The notes under the pieces were generated by a model. That model was not told where the DNA came from. It ran no database searches and saw only the letters and a list, made by a program, of their open reading frames with translations. Positions 7,026-15,702 of a DNA stretch of 33,650 bases are shown piece by piece. Position numbers and translations under genes: made by a program. This DNA is from an uncultured Bacilli bacterium. GTDB taxonomy: Bacteria; Bacillota_I; Bacilli_A; RF39; UBA660. The stretch covers positions 1 through 33,650 of the forward strand of contig CALVVH010000007.1 in NCBI GenBank assembly GCA_944363805.1. Reading direction: 5' to 3'. Each line of letters opens with the position of its first letter. Within the stretch, counting starts at the first letter, position 1.

Positions 7026-7637
7026 TTATCTTCTTGCTCCAGGTAAATCACTTGTATGTAGTTGTAGTTGTTCTTCATCTATTCTTATTTCATCTTCAAT
7101 TTTTCCTAAAGTATTTTCTGTTTTACAAATATTAGCATAATAGTTTCTTCTATCCATATCAAACTGCATTTTATATTCTGGTTCTAATATTTGATCTGCT
7201 TGATATTTTCTGCTTTTTAATGCGTTATTTACAGTAATTAAAACACTTACAGTTAATGGCATTTTATTTAAATTACAAAAGTTTATAGCCATTTCTAAAT
7301 CAGATTCAGGAATGTCTCCTAGCATTTTTTGAAAAACAATTTTACTAACTTTTTCTTCGTTTTTAAGATAATTAGATTTGTATGCAGCGCATTTCCAACT
7401 AACCAAGTTATAAAGTTCGGGATATGCACTTGTGCAGTATTGTCTGTACTCTTTCAACTTATAAGGAGGAATACCTCTGGGATTACAAAATTCGTCGAAT
7501 CCTCCAATTGATGTATCTAAAACATAATCAATAAGCACAGATACTGCTTCTCTAGCATAGTATAAGTCTTTTAATTCTATTTGCAATATATTAGCATTTT
7601 TTTTAGGATCTAGTTTAGGACTTTGTTCATTATCCAT
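7026..7637 (-). CDS. Unrecognised protein (203 aa)
   Basis: No family recognised. It is a soluble, mostly helical protein with no signal peptide or membrane segment. Visible features are an N-terminal helix LKDLYYAREAVSVLIDYVLD, a loop FCNPRGIPPYKLKEYRQYC, four cysteines in the first 130 residues that do not form an obvious zinc knuckle, and a charged C-terminal helix KTENTLGKIEDEIRIDEEQLQ. AGGTGG lies 6-7 nt before the ATG, and a sigma-A promoter (7658-7685) sits just upstream, so it is a single-gene transcript ending at the duplicated terminator. The -GFDEFCNPRGIPPYKLKEY- spacing hints at an HTH-like module; this is a weak inference. Confidence 0.6.
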   Translation of the reverse strand: MDNEQSPKLDPKKNANILQIELKDLYYAREAVSVLIDYVLDTSIGGFDEFCNPRGIPPYKLKEYRQYCTSAYPELYNLVSWKCAAYKSNYLKNEEKVSKIVFQKMLGDIPESDLEMAINFCNLNKMPLTVSVLITVNNALKSRKYQADQILEPEYKMQFDMDRRNYYANICKTENTLGKIEDEIRIDEEQLQLHTSDLPGARR

Positions 7638-7657
7638 TATTATCCACCTATGCCTTA

Positions 7658-7685
7658 ATTATATCATCTTTTATTTGCTTATCAA
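7658..7685 (-). promoter_or_regulatory. Sigma-A promoter of the 203-aa gene
   Basis: Minus strand TTGATA (7680-7685), 16-nt spacer, TATAAT (7658-7663). The predicted start is about 15 nt upstream of the ATG. Confidence 0.7.
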
Positions 7686-7742
7686 TCCTAATGCTAAATT
7701 ACTTTATGCCACTTTGTTTTAGTTTTTTTCTAGTCTTTTTTA

Positions 7743-8657
7743 TTAATTTGTAACTAATTCTTTTTCATATATTTCTTTTAAAATAATTTTGGCATCTGAT
7801 TTTAGTTTTTTTAGGTACTCTTTATAATATTTTCCAATTACATTGGGATAAAACCACGTCAATATGTTTGTCCATCTTTCAATATCGCTATCGGTTATAT
7901 TATCTAATAATTTAAAAGTTTCTAAATATTCAGGCAAATATGCTCGACCATATTTTTTAATAAAACTATTCAAATATATTTTCCACACACTTCTTCTATT
8001 GTTGATATCAACATTGGCTATTTTTAATATATGATTAGTAATATCATCTCTTATGTTTATATTATATTTAGCAAAATCATATGCTAAATAATCGATGATA
8101 AAATGGGATAATGTAAATGAACCTGTAGCATCTATACGATATATTTTGTTATTGTACTTTACCACTTCTATTCCGTCATCTTCATCAAGTATAGCTTCTA
8201 AAGCACATATTTTAAAAAAGTCTTGCCAATTTTTAATATTTTCTTTATTACTTAGTATGTTTTTTCCGCCGATACGTTCGCAATTTTCTAAATATTTTAT
8301 ACCACATACAAAAGGGCTTTTAAATAATTCTTGTTTATCGTCGATGATAAATAATTTAACTGGAACAGTTTTAATTCCCATTTTGTTGCTAACTTTACTG
8401 TACATATATTCATTACAAGCACAATCTAAATACTCGTGTTTTATTATGTATTTTTCGTTTTTATCTTTTTTGCTTGTTGCCAAATATAATAAGCCACTAT
8501 CACCTTTATTTGCATAGGGTTCAAATATAAAATCACTGGCATATAAAATGTCGTCAGAGATTGGAACTTTTCTATTAGCATTTTCTTTTTGTTTTATTTC
8601 AAAAAATTTTTCATTAACAAACATTCTATTTATTTCTTTTTGATAATCATCATACAT
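7743..8657 (-). CDS. Possible HipA/CtkA-like kinase-fold protein (304 aa)
   Basis: Not assigned with certainty. The order of motifs suggests a HipA-like kinase fold. A glycine-containing GDSGLLYLAT at ~53-61 and a lysine in KYIIKHE (K73) resemble a nucleotide-binding strand and beta-3 lysine. CNEYMYSKVSNKMGI (~81-95) resembles the helix supplying the conserved Glu/Asn. KICALEAILDEDDGIEVV (~149-166) followed by IYRIDATGSFTLS (~172-184) resembles the catalytic loop and metal-binding Asp (D176). The canonical HipA catalytic NxDxHxxN signature is not present (LDEDDGIE instead), so activity is uncertain. No HipB-like HTH partner is next to it. RBS AGGAG or AAAGG precedes the ATG. The neighbouring genes do not reveal its target. 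Confidence 0.45.
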   Translation of the reverse strand: MYDDYQKEINRMFVNEKFFEIKQKENANRKVPISDDILYASDFIFEPYANKGDSGLLYLATSKKDKNEKYIIKHEYLDCACNEYMYSKVSNKMGIKTVPVKLFIIDDKQELFKSPFVCGIKYLENCERIGGKNILSNKENIKNWQDFFKICALEAILDEDDGIEVVKYNNKIYRIDATGSFTLSHFIIDYLAYDFAKYNINIRDDITNHILKIANVDINNRRSVWKIYLNSFIKKYGRAYLPEYLETFKLLDNITDSDIERWTNILTWFYPNVIGKYYKEYLKKLKSDAKIILKEIYEKELVTN

Positions 8658-8771
8658 ACAACCTTTACTCCTAACTTTATAAGATCAGATATTATTTAAC
8701 CAAATATCTTGAAAATTCATGTTATTATTTTAGTATATTTTCTAATTATTGTATAGTAAAAATTTATTATA

Positions 8772-9347
8772 TTAGTAACATAATAACTCTAACATTTTTA
8801 TAGCAAGGTATATAAATAGTGGTATTATAATTGTTGCTAATATTTTAATAAACATAATGAAATATCTTTGAATATTTGAAAAGCCAATATAATAATACAG
8901 ATAATTACTTTCATTTATATAACTATATAAGTCAATTAATAAATATATAGCATAGATTATTAATAAAGTATAAACTATTAAAATACTTATATGGTAAAAT
9001 AATATAATTGTATTATTACTTTTTAAGTTAGTAGTAGTTATTGCTTCAATAATATTTACTTCTTCCCCATTCTTAGAGATTTCTTGAACAATTTCTTCAT
9101 TGGAGTAAATCAGACTATTATGAGGTTGATAATCTATAATTTCGCCGATGCCTACTGCAACATTTTTAACTTTTTCAAAATTGTGATAGTGTGACAGTTC
9201 ATAAATATCATTTACTTTTTTAGAATATGGTAGCCATAACAAATCAAAAAGCAAATTAGCAACACAAAAAACAATAACTAAAATAGATAATTTAGTAATA
9301 TATCTTTTGGTCTTTTTATTTTTTAAATAAGCTTTTAAGATTAACAT
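8772..9347 (-). CDS. Short FtsX-like membrane protein, partner of dead ATPase
   Basis: A 191-aa membrane protein with three predicted helices: ~20-40, ~113-138 and ~160-188. The ~65-residue segment between the first two should face outside. The stretch NYLYYYIGFSNIQRYFIMFI before the last helix resembles the coupling region of FtsX/MacB-type permeases (E-lGxs-x-I), but the usual fourth helix and large domain are reduced or absent. RBS AAAGGGG lies 6 nt before the ATG. It overlaps the upstream ATPase-like gene by 7 bp, so the two are translationally coupled. Function unknown; probably the membrane half of a non-hydrolysing or regulatory ABC-like complex (inference). Confidence 0.6.
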   Translation of the reverse strand: MLILKAYLKNKKTKRYITKLSILVIVFCVANLLFDLLWLPYSKKVNDIYELSHYHNFEKVKNVAVGIGEIIDYQPHNSLIYSNEEIVQEISKNGEEVNIIEAITTTNLKSNNTIILFYHISILIVYTLLIIYAIYLLIDLYSYINESNYLYYYIGFSNIQRYFIMFIKILATIIIPLFIYLAIKMLELLCY

Positions 9348-9973
9348 TTTATTTCCCCTTTATAGACATTGATAAGTTCATCAGCAAACGGTGTTATTAT
9401 TTTGGGGTTTCCAGTGATGATAATGCTCATATTATTGTGGCATAAGTTTTTAAGTATTTGCAAAAACTCTTCGGCATCTTCTTTACTTAACATGTCTATG
9501 GCATTTTCTGCAATAATTATTTGAGGATTATTTATTAAAGCTCTAGCTAAAGATGTTTTTTGTTGATTTAATATACTTAAGTCAGAAGGATATTTATCAG
9601 ATAAATCTTCTAGCCCTAGTTTTTGAAGTGTTTTTTTTACAATAGTTTGTTTTATATTTTGGTCTTTATGACTAAATTCTAAAGGTAATAATAAATTTTC
9701 AAAAACTGTCAGTTCGTTTTCTAATAACGGATTAGGGAAAATAAAGCCAAAATGTTTTTTCCTTATTTGAGTTATTTTTCTATTAGAAATTCCTACAATA
9801 TCGTTATTATCAATATAATAATTTCCCAAAATTATTTTTTCATTTAAACCTATTGTTGCTAATAATATATTGGCAGTTTCATCGCCATTTATAAAATAAA
9901 TTTTCCCTGTTGATAATGATAAATTAACTTTTCTTAAAAATTCATCTTTTACAAAAACATTTTCTAATTTCAC
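9341..9973 (-). CDS. Catalytically dead ABC ATPase-like protein (LolD/MacB fold)
   Basis: The 210-aa length and segment order match LolD/MacB-type nucleotide-binding subunits, but every catalytic motif is changed. Walker A is NGDETANIL (29-37), with no GKS/T and about 3 residues short. The Q-loop reads FIFPNP (Gln to Pro, residue 80). The signature is LSILNQQ instead of LSGGQ (132-138). Walker B is IIIAEN (Asp to Glu, Glu to Asn, 152-157). D-loop Asp is Ser163, and the H-loop His is Gly188 in IITGNP. Scaffold residues (ENELTVFENL, KYPSDLS, SLARALINNP, FADELINVYKGEI) are well kept and the frame is open, so this looks like a maintained pseudoenzyme rather than decay. It starts at GTG 9971-9973 with GAGG upstream. 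It cannot be expected to hydrolyse ATP. Its downstream partner is the short membrane protein. Confidence 0.8.
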   Translation of the reverse strand: MKLENVFVKDEFLRKVNLSLSTGKIYFINGDETANILLATIGLNEKIILGNYYIDNNDIVGISNRKITQIRKKHFGFIFPNPLLENELTVFENLLLPLEFSHKDQNIKQTIVKKTLQKLGLEDLSDKYPSDLSILNQQKTSLARALINNPQIIIAENAIDMLSKEDAEEFLQILKNLCHNNMSIIITGNPKIITPFADELINVYKGEIKC

Positions 9974-10085
9974 TTTACAACCTCATTTTTATAAGTCTAT
10001 TTTACTACTTTTTTCAGATTTAGGAAATAATTTTATAAATAAAATGATAATTCGGGCAAACGCTCAAACACATTTGTAAAGAGTT

Positions 10086-10094
10086 CATATTCTA
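10086..10094 (+). promoter_or_regulatory. CATATTCTA leader motif shared with second collagen gene
   Basis: CATATTCTA is followed within 7 nt by AAAGGAGGT. The other collagen-like gene has CATATCTTA at the same place (18212-18220, minus). The form CATAnnnTA matches the -10 element of sporulation mother-cell sigma factors (sigma-E/K); an AC lies 16 nt upstream here. Role inferred. Confidence 0.4.
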
Positions 10095-10101
10095 TTAGTG
10101 A

Positions 10102-10905
<804 letters not shown>

Positions 10906-10909
10906 GAAA

Positions 10910-10943
10910 AAAACTACTAGATTTCACTTCCTCTAGTAGTTTT
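10910..10943. terminator. Bidirectional terminator between collagen gene and Bce operon
   Basis: Perfect 12-bp arms AAAACTACTAGA (10910-10921) and TCTAGTAGTTTT (10932-10943) around a 10-nt loop. It ends the plus-strand collagen gene. On the minus strand it directly follows the 37-aa ORF, with an A/T tract on that side too. Confidence 0.88.
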
Positions 10944-10944
10944 C

Positions 10945-11058
10945 CTATTTTTTATTTCTTTTAATAATAGCCAGAATTACAAAGAATAGAAATAAAATTA
11001 ATAAAGGTATAAATACAGGTAACCAAGTAACGATGATACTTTGATAGATACTTAACAT
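10945..11058 (-). CDS. Small membrane protein (37 aa) at end of Bce-type operon
   Basis: The ATG at 11056-11058 lies 1 nt after the permease stop (TAATATG), with AAGGA 11 nt upstream; the TAG is at 10945-10947, just before the terminator. The product is one hydrophobic helix (WLPVFIPLLILFLFFVILAI) with a KRNKK tail, so it is predicted to be a single-pass protein with its C-terminus inside. Placement and coupling argue for a real gene. It could be a small regulator or stabiliser of the BceAB-like transporter, but no family is recognised. Confidence 0.55.
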   Translation of the reverse strand: MLSIYQSIIVTWLPVFIPLLILFLFFVILAIIKRNKK

Positions 11059-11059
11059 A

Positions 11060-13123
11060 TTATCTATTCCTTATTATATTTTTGCTGGAATAATAAGTGA
11101 TTAAGAAGTAACCGCCGTAGATAACTACTAAAAAAATTGCAGTCATGGTAATCGATTTAGTCATTTCTTCATCACCAAAAGTTTCTAGGATAAATTTGCA
11201 AAATTCGATACCAAATACTGAATGAACTATAGCGAGAATAAGCGGAAAAACAAAGAATATTAGTATTTGAATAAATAGTGCTCTATTTAACAACTTTTCT
11301 TCAACACCAATTTTTCGAAGCATCTTATATCTTTCGGTATTATCAGTGCTTTCAGATAACTCTTTTAAAGCAAGTATAGCAGCACTCGAAATCAAGAAAA
11401 CAATTCCTAGGTATAAACCAATAAAGGTTACCATTGCTCCTAGTCCAACACTCGATTCATAGATACTCAATTTGCTCGAAGCATCAAGATTAGTATTAAC
11501 AGCATAAGGATGATTATCTAAATTGAGCAATATGTTTTCAATATCTCGTTTATCATCAGCATTTTTCCGATTATAATTGGCAATAAGACTTTCCCTTTCT
11601 AAAATACTATCTTGAACAGCTAAATCAGGAACTATGATAATTCCTGCAGTTATATGATTACTCGAAATTTCTACAAAACCATCTTGGCATTCTGTGTATT
11701 TAGGATAATACGTTTTACCTAAGATAGTTATCGGAGTATTGCGCTTTAGTGCTTCATTTCTAATAGCAACCATACTTTCATAATCAGCAATAATAAGATA
11801 TTCATCTTCAGCTAGAGTAAAAGTTTCATTACCATAAAGTTCAGCAACTTTATTATATTCACTTAATGGTATTATTTCTTCTGGCATATCATAAGTTAAG
11901 AAAGGCAAAGTTTTTTTTGTTTCTTCATAATATGAACCTAATGTTTTTTCTATCGTCAAAGATTCATCAACATAATAATGAACAGTGATCATATCTTTAA
12001 AATGCTCGTTAACATCAAAATCTAAATTAGCTAAAGTTTCAGTAATACTTAAAAAACTATCTGTAATAATTTCTTGACTATAACCATATTCTTGGGCTTT
12101 TTCAGGTGTTATATTCCTAGTCTTAGTAATCGAAATATCTACTGGAGCTAATTCTTCTAAATTAGCAGACATCGAGTTTTTTATAGATAGAGAACTAGAT
12201 AATACACAGATTGTGATAAAAAGCATAAGACATATAATACTCATGGAGGCAACTGTTGTATTAATCTTACTACTAATTTGTTTAATTATAAAACTATTTA
12301 ATCCTCTATAATAAAATCTTTTAAATGATTGAACTATTTTTAATATTAAACCAGATAGTGCCCAAAATATTAAAAATGTCGATATACTACCCAAAATTAT
12401 AGGAATAAATATTTCATCAACAGTTTGAAGAGATGAGACATCGATAGTTACTTTATAATAAGCATAAGAAAGCATTAATACAGCAATTATAAAAATAAAT
12501 ATACATAACCAAGGATTTTTTAATTTAACTTTTTCACTCTTCTTGTTTGCATATAACAAATCGATTAGTTTACATCTACTAATGCTGATAACATTAAATA
12601 TCATGACAACCAAATACATGATGCCAAAATAGATCAAAGTTTTAAGAAAGGCACTTTTAGAGAATATAAAGGCAAATTGGGTCATATCTGCTTCGAACAT
12701 GCTGGCAACAAGTAAACTCATAACTTGAGATAAGGCAACACCGATAATCAAACCGATGGCTAAAGATATAATTCCAATAAATAATGTTTCAACAAACAAA
12801 ATACTCGATATTTTTCTTTTGCTCATGCCGAGGGTTAGATAGATACCAAACTCTTTATTTCTTCGTTTAATTAGAAATCTACTCGCATATATTATTAAAA
12901 ATCCCAAGATAAATGAGACAAACACACTAACACCAGAAAGCATATTTGTCATTAAATTAATGATATCCATCGTTATACTAGTAACTTGCAATAAGACCGT
13001 CTGTGATTCAATAGCATTGAAAACATAAAATATGGCAACTCCCAAAATTAGAGTGAAAAAATAGATGGCATAATCTTTAAAACTTTTTTGGATATTTTTT
13101 AAAGACAACTTAAAGAGCATCAT
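11060..13123 (-). CDS. BceB-type ABC permease (peptide antibiotic sensing/resistance)
   Basis: A 687-aa FtsX-family permease with about ten membrane helices. An N-terminal helix pair is followed by a four-helix FtsX block containing RRNKEFGIYLTLGMSKRKIS (~87-106). A very large extracellular domain (~330-560) then sits between helices 7 and 8, and a last FtsX block contains ERYKMLRKIGVEEKLL. This 10-helix layout with the big loop defines Bce-type transporters, which bind bacitracin-like or lantibiotic peptides and signal to a partner kinase. GGAGGAG precedes the ATG; it overlaps the ATPase gene by 14 bp. The exact antibiotic cannot be inferred. Confidence 0.88.
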   Translation of the reverse strand: MMLFKLSLKNIQKSFKDYAIYFFTLILGVAIFYVFNAIESQTVLLQVTSITMDIINLMTNMLSGVSVFVSFILGFLIIYASRFLIKRRNKEFGIYLTLGMSKRKISSILFVETLFIGIISLAIGLIIGVALSQVMSLLVASMFEADMTQFAFIFSKSAFLKTLIYFGIMYLVVMIFNVISISRCKLIDLLYANKKSEKVKLKNPWLCIFIFIIAVLMLSYAYYKVTIDVSSLQTVDEIFIPIILGSISTFLIFWALSGLILKIVQSFKRFYYRGLNSFIIKQISSKINTTVASMSIICLMLFITICVLSSSLSIKNSMSANLEELAPVDISITKTRNITPEKAQEYGYSQEIITDSFLSITETLANLDFDVNEHFKDMITVHYYVDESLTIEKTLGSYYEETKKTLPFLTYDMPEEIIPLSEYNKVAELYGNETFTLAEDEYLIIADYESMVAIRNEALKRNTPITILGKTYYPKYTECQDGFVEISSNHITAGIIIVPDLAVQDSILERESLIANYNRKNADDKRDIENILLNLDNHPYAVNTNLDASSKLSIYESSVGLGAMVTFIGLYLGIVFLISSAAILALKELSESTDNTERYKMLRKIGVEEKLLNRALFIQILIFFVFPLILAIVHSVFGIEFCKFILETFGDEEMTKSITMTAIFLVVIYGGYFLITYYSSKNIIRNR

Positions 13124-13877
13124 TTAGATCTCCTCCAAGAAGGGTTACGACATCGATAATTTTGTCAAAAAATTCTTTTCTAGTATCATTGCCTCTGATT
13201 ATTTCGTTAAAGATTTTTCCATCTTTGATAAATATTACGCGAGAGGCATAACTTGCTGTAAAAGCATCGTGAGTAACCATGAGAATAGTAGCATTTAATT
13301 CCTTATTTAAATAATCGAATCTTTCAAGAAGCATTTTAGAAGACTGAGAATCAAGGGCTCCAGTAGGTTCATCTGCTAAGATTAAAGTTGGATTAGTAAT
13401 TATGGCTCTAGCAGCTGCTACTCTTTGCTTTTCTCCACCACTCATCTCATAAGGATACTTTTTTAAAACATTTTTAATGTTTAATTCTTCAGCAACTTTC
13501 TTAATTCTGGCATCAATTTCTTTATAGCCGACATTTTTTATTGACAAAGCAAGGGCAATATTTTCATAAGATGTAAGAGTATCTAACAAGTTAAAATCTT
13601 GGAAAATAAAACCTAATTTATCTCTCCGAAAGAGATTTAGTTCATTTCCTTTCAACTCGGTTATATCAATTCCATCGACAAAAATATGACCACTTGTAAC
13701 TTTATCAATCGTCGAAATAGAATTAAGCAATGTAGTTTTACCACTTCCGGACGCTCCCATAATAGCTACAAATTCTTTTTTGAAAACAGTAAAAGATATG
13801 TTATCTATAGCTTTGGTAAGACTTGATTTATTACCGTAATACTTTTCAATTTTATCAATTTTTAAAATTGGGTTCAT
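13110..13877 (-). CDS. BceA-type ABC ATPase
   Basis: A 255-aa ATPase subunit of the Bce-type transporter, cytosolic, driving the neighbouring permease and its signalling to the kinase. Motifs are intact: Walker A GASGSGKTT, Q-loop FIFQDFNLLD, signature MSGGEKQR, Walker B LILADEPTGALD, H-loop VTHD. The ATG has AAAGGAG 5 nt upstream. It is preceded by an inverted-repeat operator candidate and a promoter with a poor -35, which fits activation by the adjacent response regulator. The 4-gene kinase/regulator/ATPase/permease layout is the classic Bce arrangement. Confidence 0.9.
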   Translation of the reverse strand: MNPILKIDKIEKYYGNKSSLTKAIDNISFTVFKKEFVAIMGASGSGKTTLLNSISTIDKVTSGHIFVDGIDITELKGNELNLFRRDKLGFIFQDFNLLDTLTSYENIALALSIKNVGYKEIDARIKKVAEELNIKNVLKKYPYEMSGGEKQRVAAARAIITNPTLILADEPTGALDSQSSKMLLERFDYLNKELNATILMVTHDAFTASYASRVIFIKDGKIFNEIIRGNDTRKEFFDKIIDVVTLLGGDLNDAL

Positions 13878-13936
13878 AACTTCTCCTTTCTGATATAAGT
13901 TTATAGCAAAAATAAAATATTGTCGCTATTTTAATA

Positions 13937-13960
13937 TTACAATGCCTTACTTTTTTGTAA
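13937..13960. promoter_or_regulatory. Candidate BceR-type operator upstream of bceA-like gene
   Basis: TTACAA (13937-13942) and TTGTAA (13955-13960) form an inverted repeat with a 12-nt spacer. Inside it TTACT-TTTT-TGTAA (13947-13960) fits the TNACA-N4-TGTAA pattern of BceR-type regulators with one mismatch. On the minus strand a TATAAA lies ~25 bp downstream with a weak -35, as for an activator-dependent promoter. Confidence 0.45.
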
Positions 13961-13962
13961 CA

Positions 13963-14982
13963 TTAATCTAAGACATCATAATAGTTTTCTTTACTAAAAG
14001 TAATAGTAACTTTGGTATACTCATCGACAGACGATTCAACAGTTATTTTATGTCCCAATTTATCACAGAGACTTTTGGCAATATAAAGCCCCATACCAGT
14101 TGATTTGCTTTTAATTCGACCATTTTTACCCGTATATGTTTTTTCAAATACCCGAGGTAAATCACTGGGGTCAATCCCTATTCCATTATCTAAAATACAT
14201 AGTTTTGTTTCCGTTTGATTATCTAAAGCCGTTATTTTTATATAAGCATTTTTATCTAACCTCTTATATTTTATACTATTGTTAATTATTTGATCTAATA
14301 TAAATTCGAGCCATTTTGAATCAGTAAGAACTTCTAATTTGGTATCTTTAACGATAAAATCAATATTATTTTCAAGAAGATAATCCTTGTTTCTTAAAGC
14401 TAATTTACTAATAATTTTGTTTAATTCAACAGATTTTATTAGATAGTCTTTCTCGGCGTTTTCTGCTCTTACATAAAATAAAACTTGTTCAACATAATCA
14501 TCGATTCTCTTGATTTGTTCCGTGACTTTTTTAGATATTTTATATTTATTATTATGAATCATCAATGTTAAACTAGATAAAGGTATTTTAACTTCATGAA
14601 TCCACATTTCAATGTACCATTTAAAGTCATCAATACTAATTGCATAATTTTTGACATTTTCAATCATCGATTTATTTATTTCATATAATGTTTCATAAAG
14701 AATTTCCCCCTCTTGAAAGTTAGGTGTTCGAAGCATTTCAATAACCAAATATTTTTTATCTAGTTTTTCAGTAATGTTGATAAGATCATCATAAAACTTT
14801 TTCTTGCGAAAGAATTCTATCAAAAGAGTGAACATACCAAAAAGAAGCAACATAATGGAAGTAGCAATTAGCAAAGCATGAGGTACTTCATAGATATAAA
14901 GTAATAAATTTAATAGAAAAAATAAAATTAAAAACAGGATAATAAAGTAAATTTTATCTTTGAGATATCGAGAGAATTTCAT
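13963..14982 (-). CDS. BceS-type intramembrane-sensing histidine kinase
   Basis: A 339-aa membrane kinase with two closely spaced N-terminal helices (~11-31 and ~37-57) and almost no extracellular loop, as in intramembrane-sensing kinases that read the state of a BceAB transporter. H-box MWIHEVKIPLSSL has phospho-acceptor His129. N-box is DQIINNSIKYK, G1 is DNGIGIDPSDLPRVFEK, and G2 is KSTGMGLYIAK. It starts 4 bp inside the end of the regulator gene (ATGA overlap). It should phosphorylate the adjacent OmpR-type regulator in response to cell-wall peptide antibiotics. Confidence 0.9.
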   Translation of the reverse strand: MKFSRYLKDKIYFIILFLILFFLLNLLLYIYEVPHALLIATSIMLLLFGMFTLLIEFFRKKKFYDDLINITEKLDKKYLVIEMLRTPNFQEGEILYETLYEINKSMIENVKNYAISIDDFKWYIEMWIHEVKIPLSSLTLMIHNNKYKISKKVTEQIKRIDDYVEQVLFYVRAENAEKDYLIKSVELNKIISKLALRNKDYLLENNIDFIVKDTKLEVLTDSKWLEFILDQIINNSIKYKRLDKNAYIKITALDNQTETKLCILDNGIGIDPSDLPRVFEKTYTGKNGRIKSKSTGMGLYIAKSLCDKLGHKITVESSVDEYTKVTITFSKENYYDVLD

Positions 14983-15641
14983 GATAAAATGTAGCCTTGT
15001 CCTTTACGGGTTTCTATTAAATTTTCACAATCTAATTCTTTAAGTTTGCTACGCAAACGACTTATGTTGACAGTTAGTGCATTGTCGTTGATATACTCAT
15101 CATTATTCCAAAGTTCAGTCATAAGTTCATCCCTACTTACTAACTTATTTTTATTATTGTAAAGATAGGAAAAAATAATCATTTCATTTTTAGTTAAATA
15201 GATTTCTTTTGAACCTTTTGTAATGATACCTTTGGAAAAGTTAATAGTCATCCCATAATATTCAACGACGCTATAAGTTGTTTCTAATCTTTTAAATATG
15301 GCTCCAATGCGTAATAATAAAATGGTCGGATTATATGGTTTAGTTATATAATCATCAGCGCCATAACTCATTGCCAGTACTTCATCTACTTCATTATCTT
15401 TGCTTGTTACCATTATAACGGGCACATCGGAAATTTTTCGAATTTCTTTTAACAATAATTCACCATTTAAATATGGAATTAAAATATCTAATAAAATCAA
15501 ATCCGGATTATACTTCTTTATTTCATCTAAAGCGTGTTCATAATCTTGTAAAATAAGAGAAGTATAACCGGCATTTTCTAGCAGAGCTTTTAATTCAGCT
15601 TGAATAACAGAATCATCTTCAATAATTAGAATTTTTTTCAT
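14979..15641 (-). CDS. BceR-type response regulator (OmpR family)
   Basis: Receiver domain ~1-115 with acidic pocket E8, D9, D10, phospho-acceptor D52 in LILLDILIPY, and conserved Lys in VTSKDNE. C-terminal winged helix ~125-220 has the typical LTKNEMIIFSYLYNN, LMTELWNNDEYINDNALTVNISRLR split and a RKGQGYIL wing. The ATG at 15641 gives the family N-terminus MKKILIIEDD; an in-frame GTG at 15650 is three codons upstream. No Shine-Dalgarno precedes either, and an extended -10 sits 7 nt before the GTG, so the mRNA may be leaderless. It probably activates the bceAB-like genes. Confidence 0.9.
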   Translation of the reverse strand: MKKILIIEDDSVIQAELKALLENAGYTSLILQDYEHALDEIKKYNPDLILLDILIPYLNGELLLKEIRKISDVPVIMVTSKDNEVDEVLAMSYGADDYITKPYNPTILLLRIGAIFKRLETTYSVVEYYGMTINFSKGIITKGSKEIYLTKNEMIIFSYLYNNKNKLVSRDELMTELWNNDEYINDNALTVNISRLRSKLKELDCENLIETRKGQGYILS

Positions 15642-15656
15642 AGTAATCACATGGTT

Positions 15657-15665
15657 ATTATAGCA
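15657..15665 (-). promoter_or_regulatory. Extended -10 promoter, possible leaderless start
   Basis: The minus strand reads TGCTATAAT (15665-15657), a perfect extended -10 with only a weak -35. The expected start of transcription falls at or next to the in-frame GTG at 15650, leaving no room for a ribosome binding site. Confidence 0.6.
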
Positions 15666-15702
15666 TAAGTTTTAACGAATAAAACTTACAAATATGCAAT
15701 GT

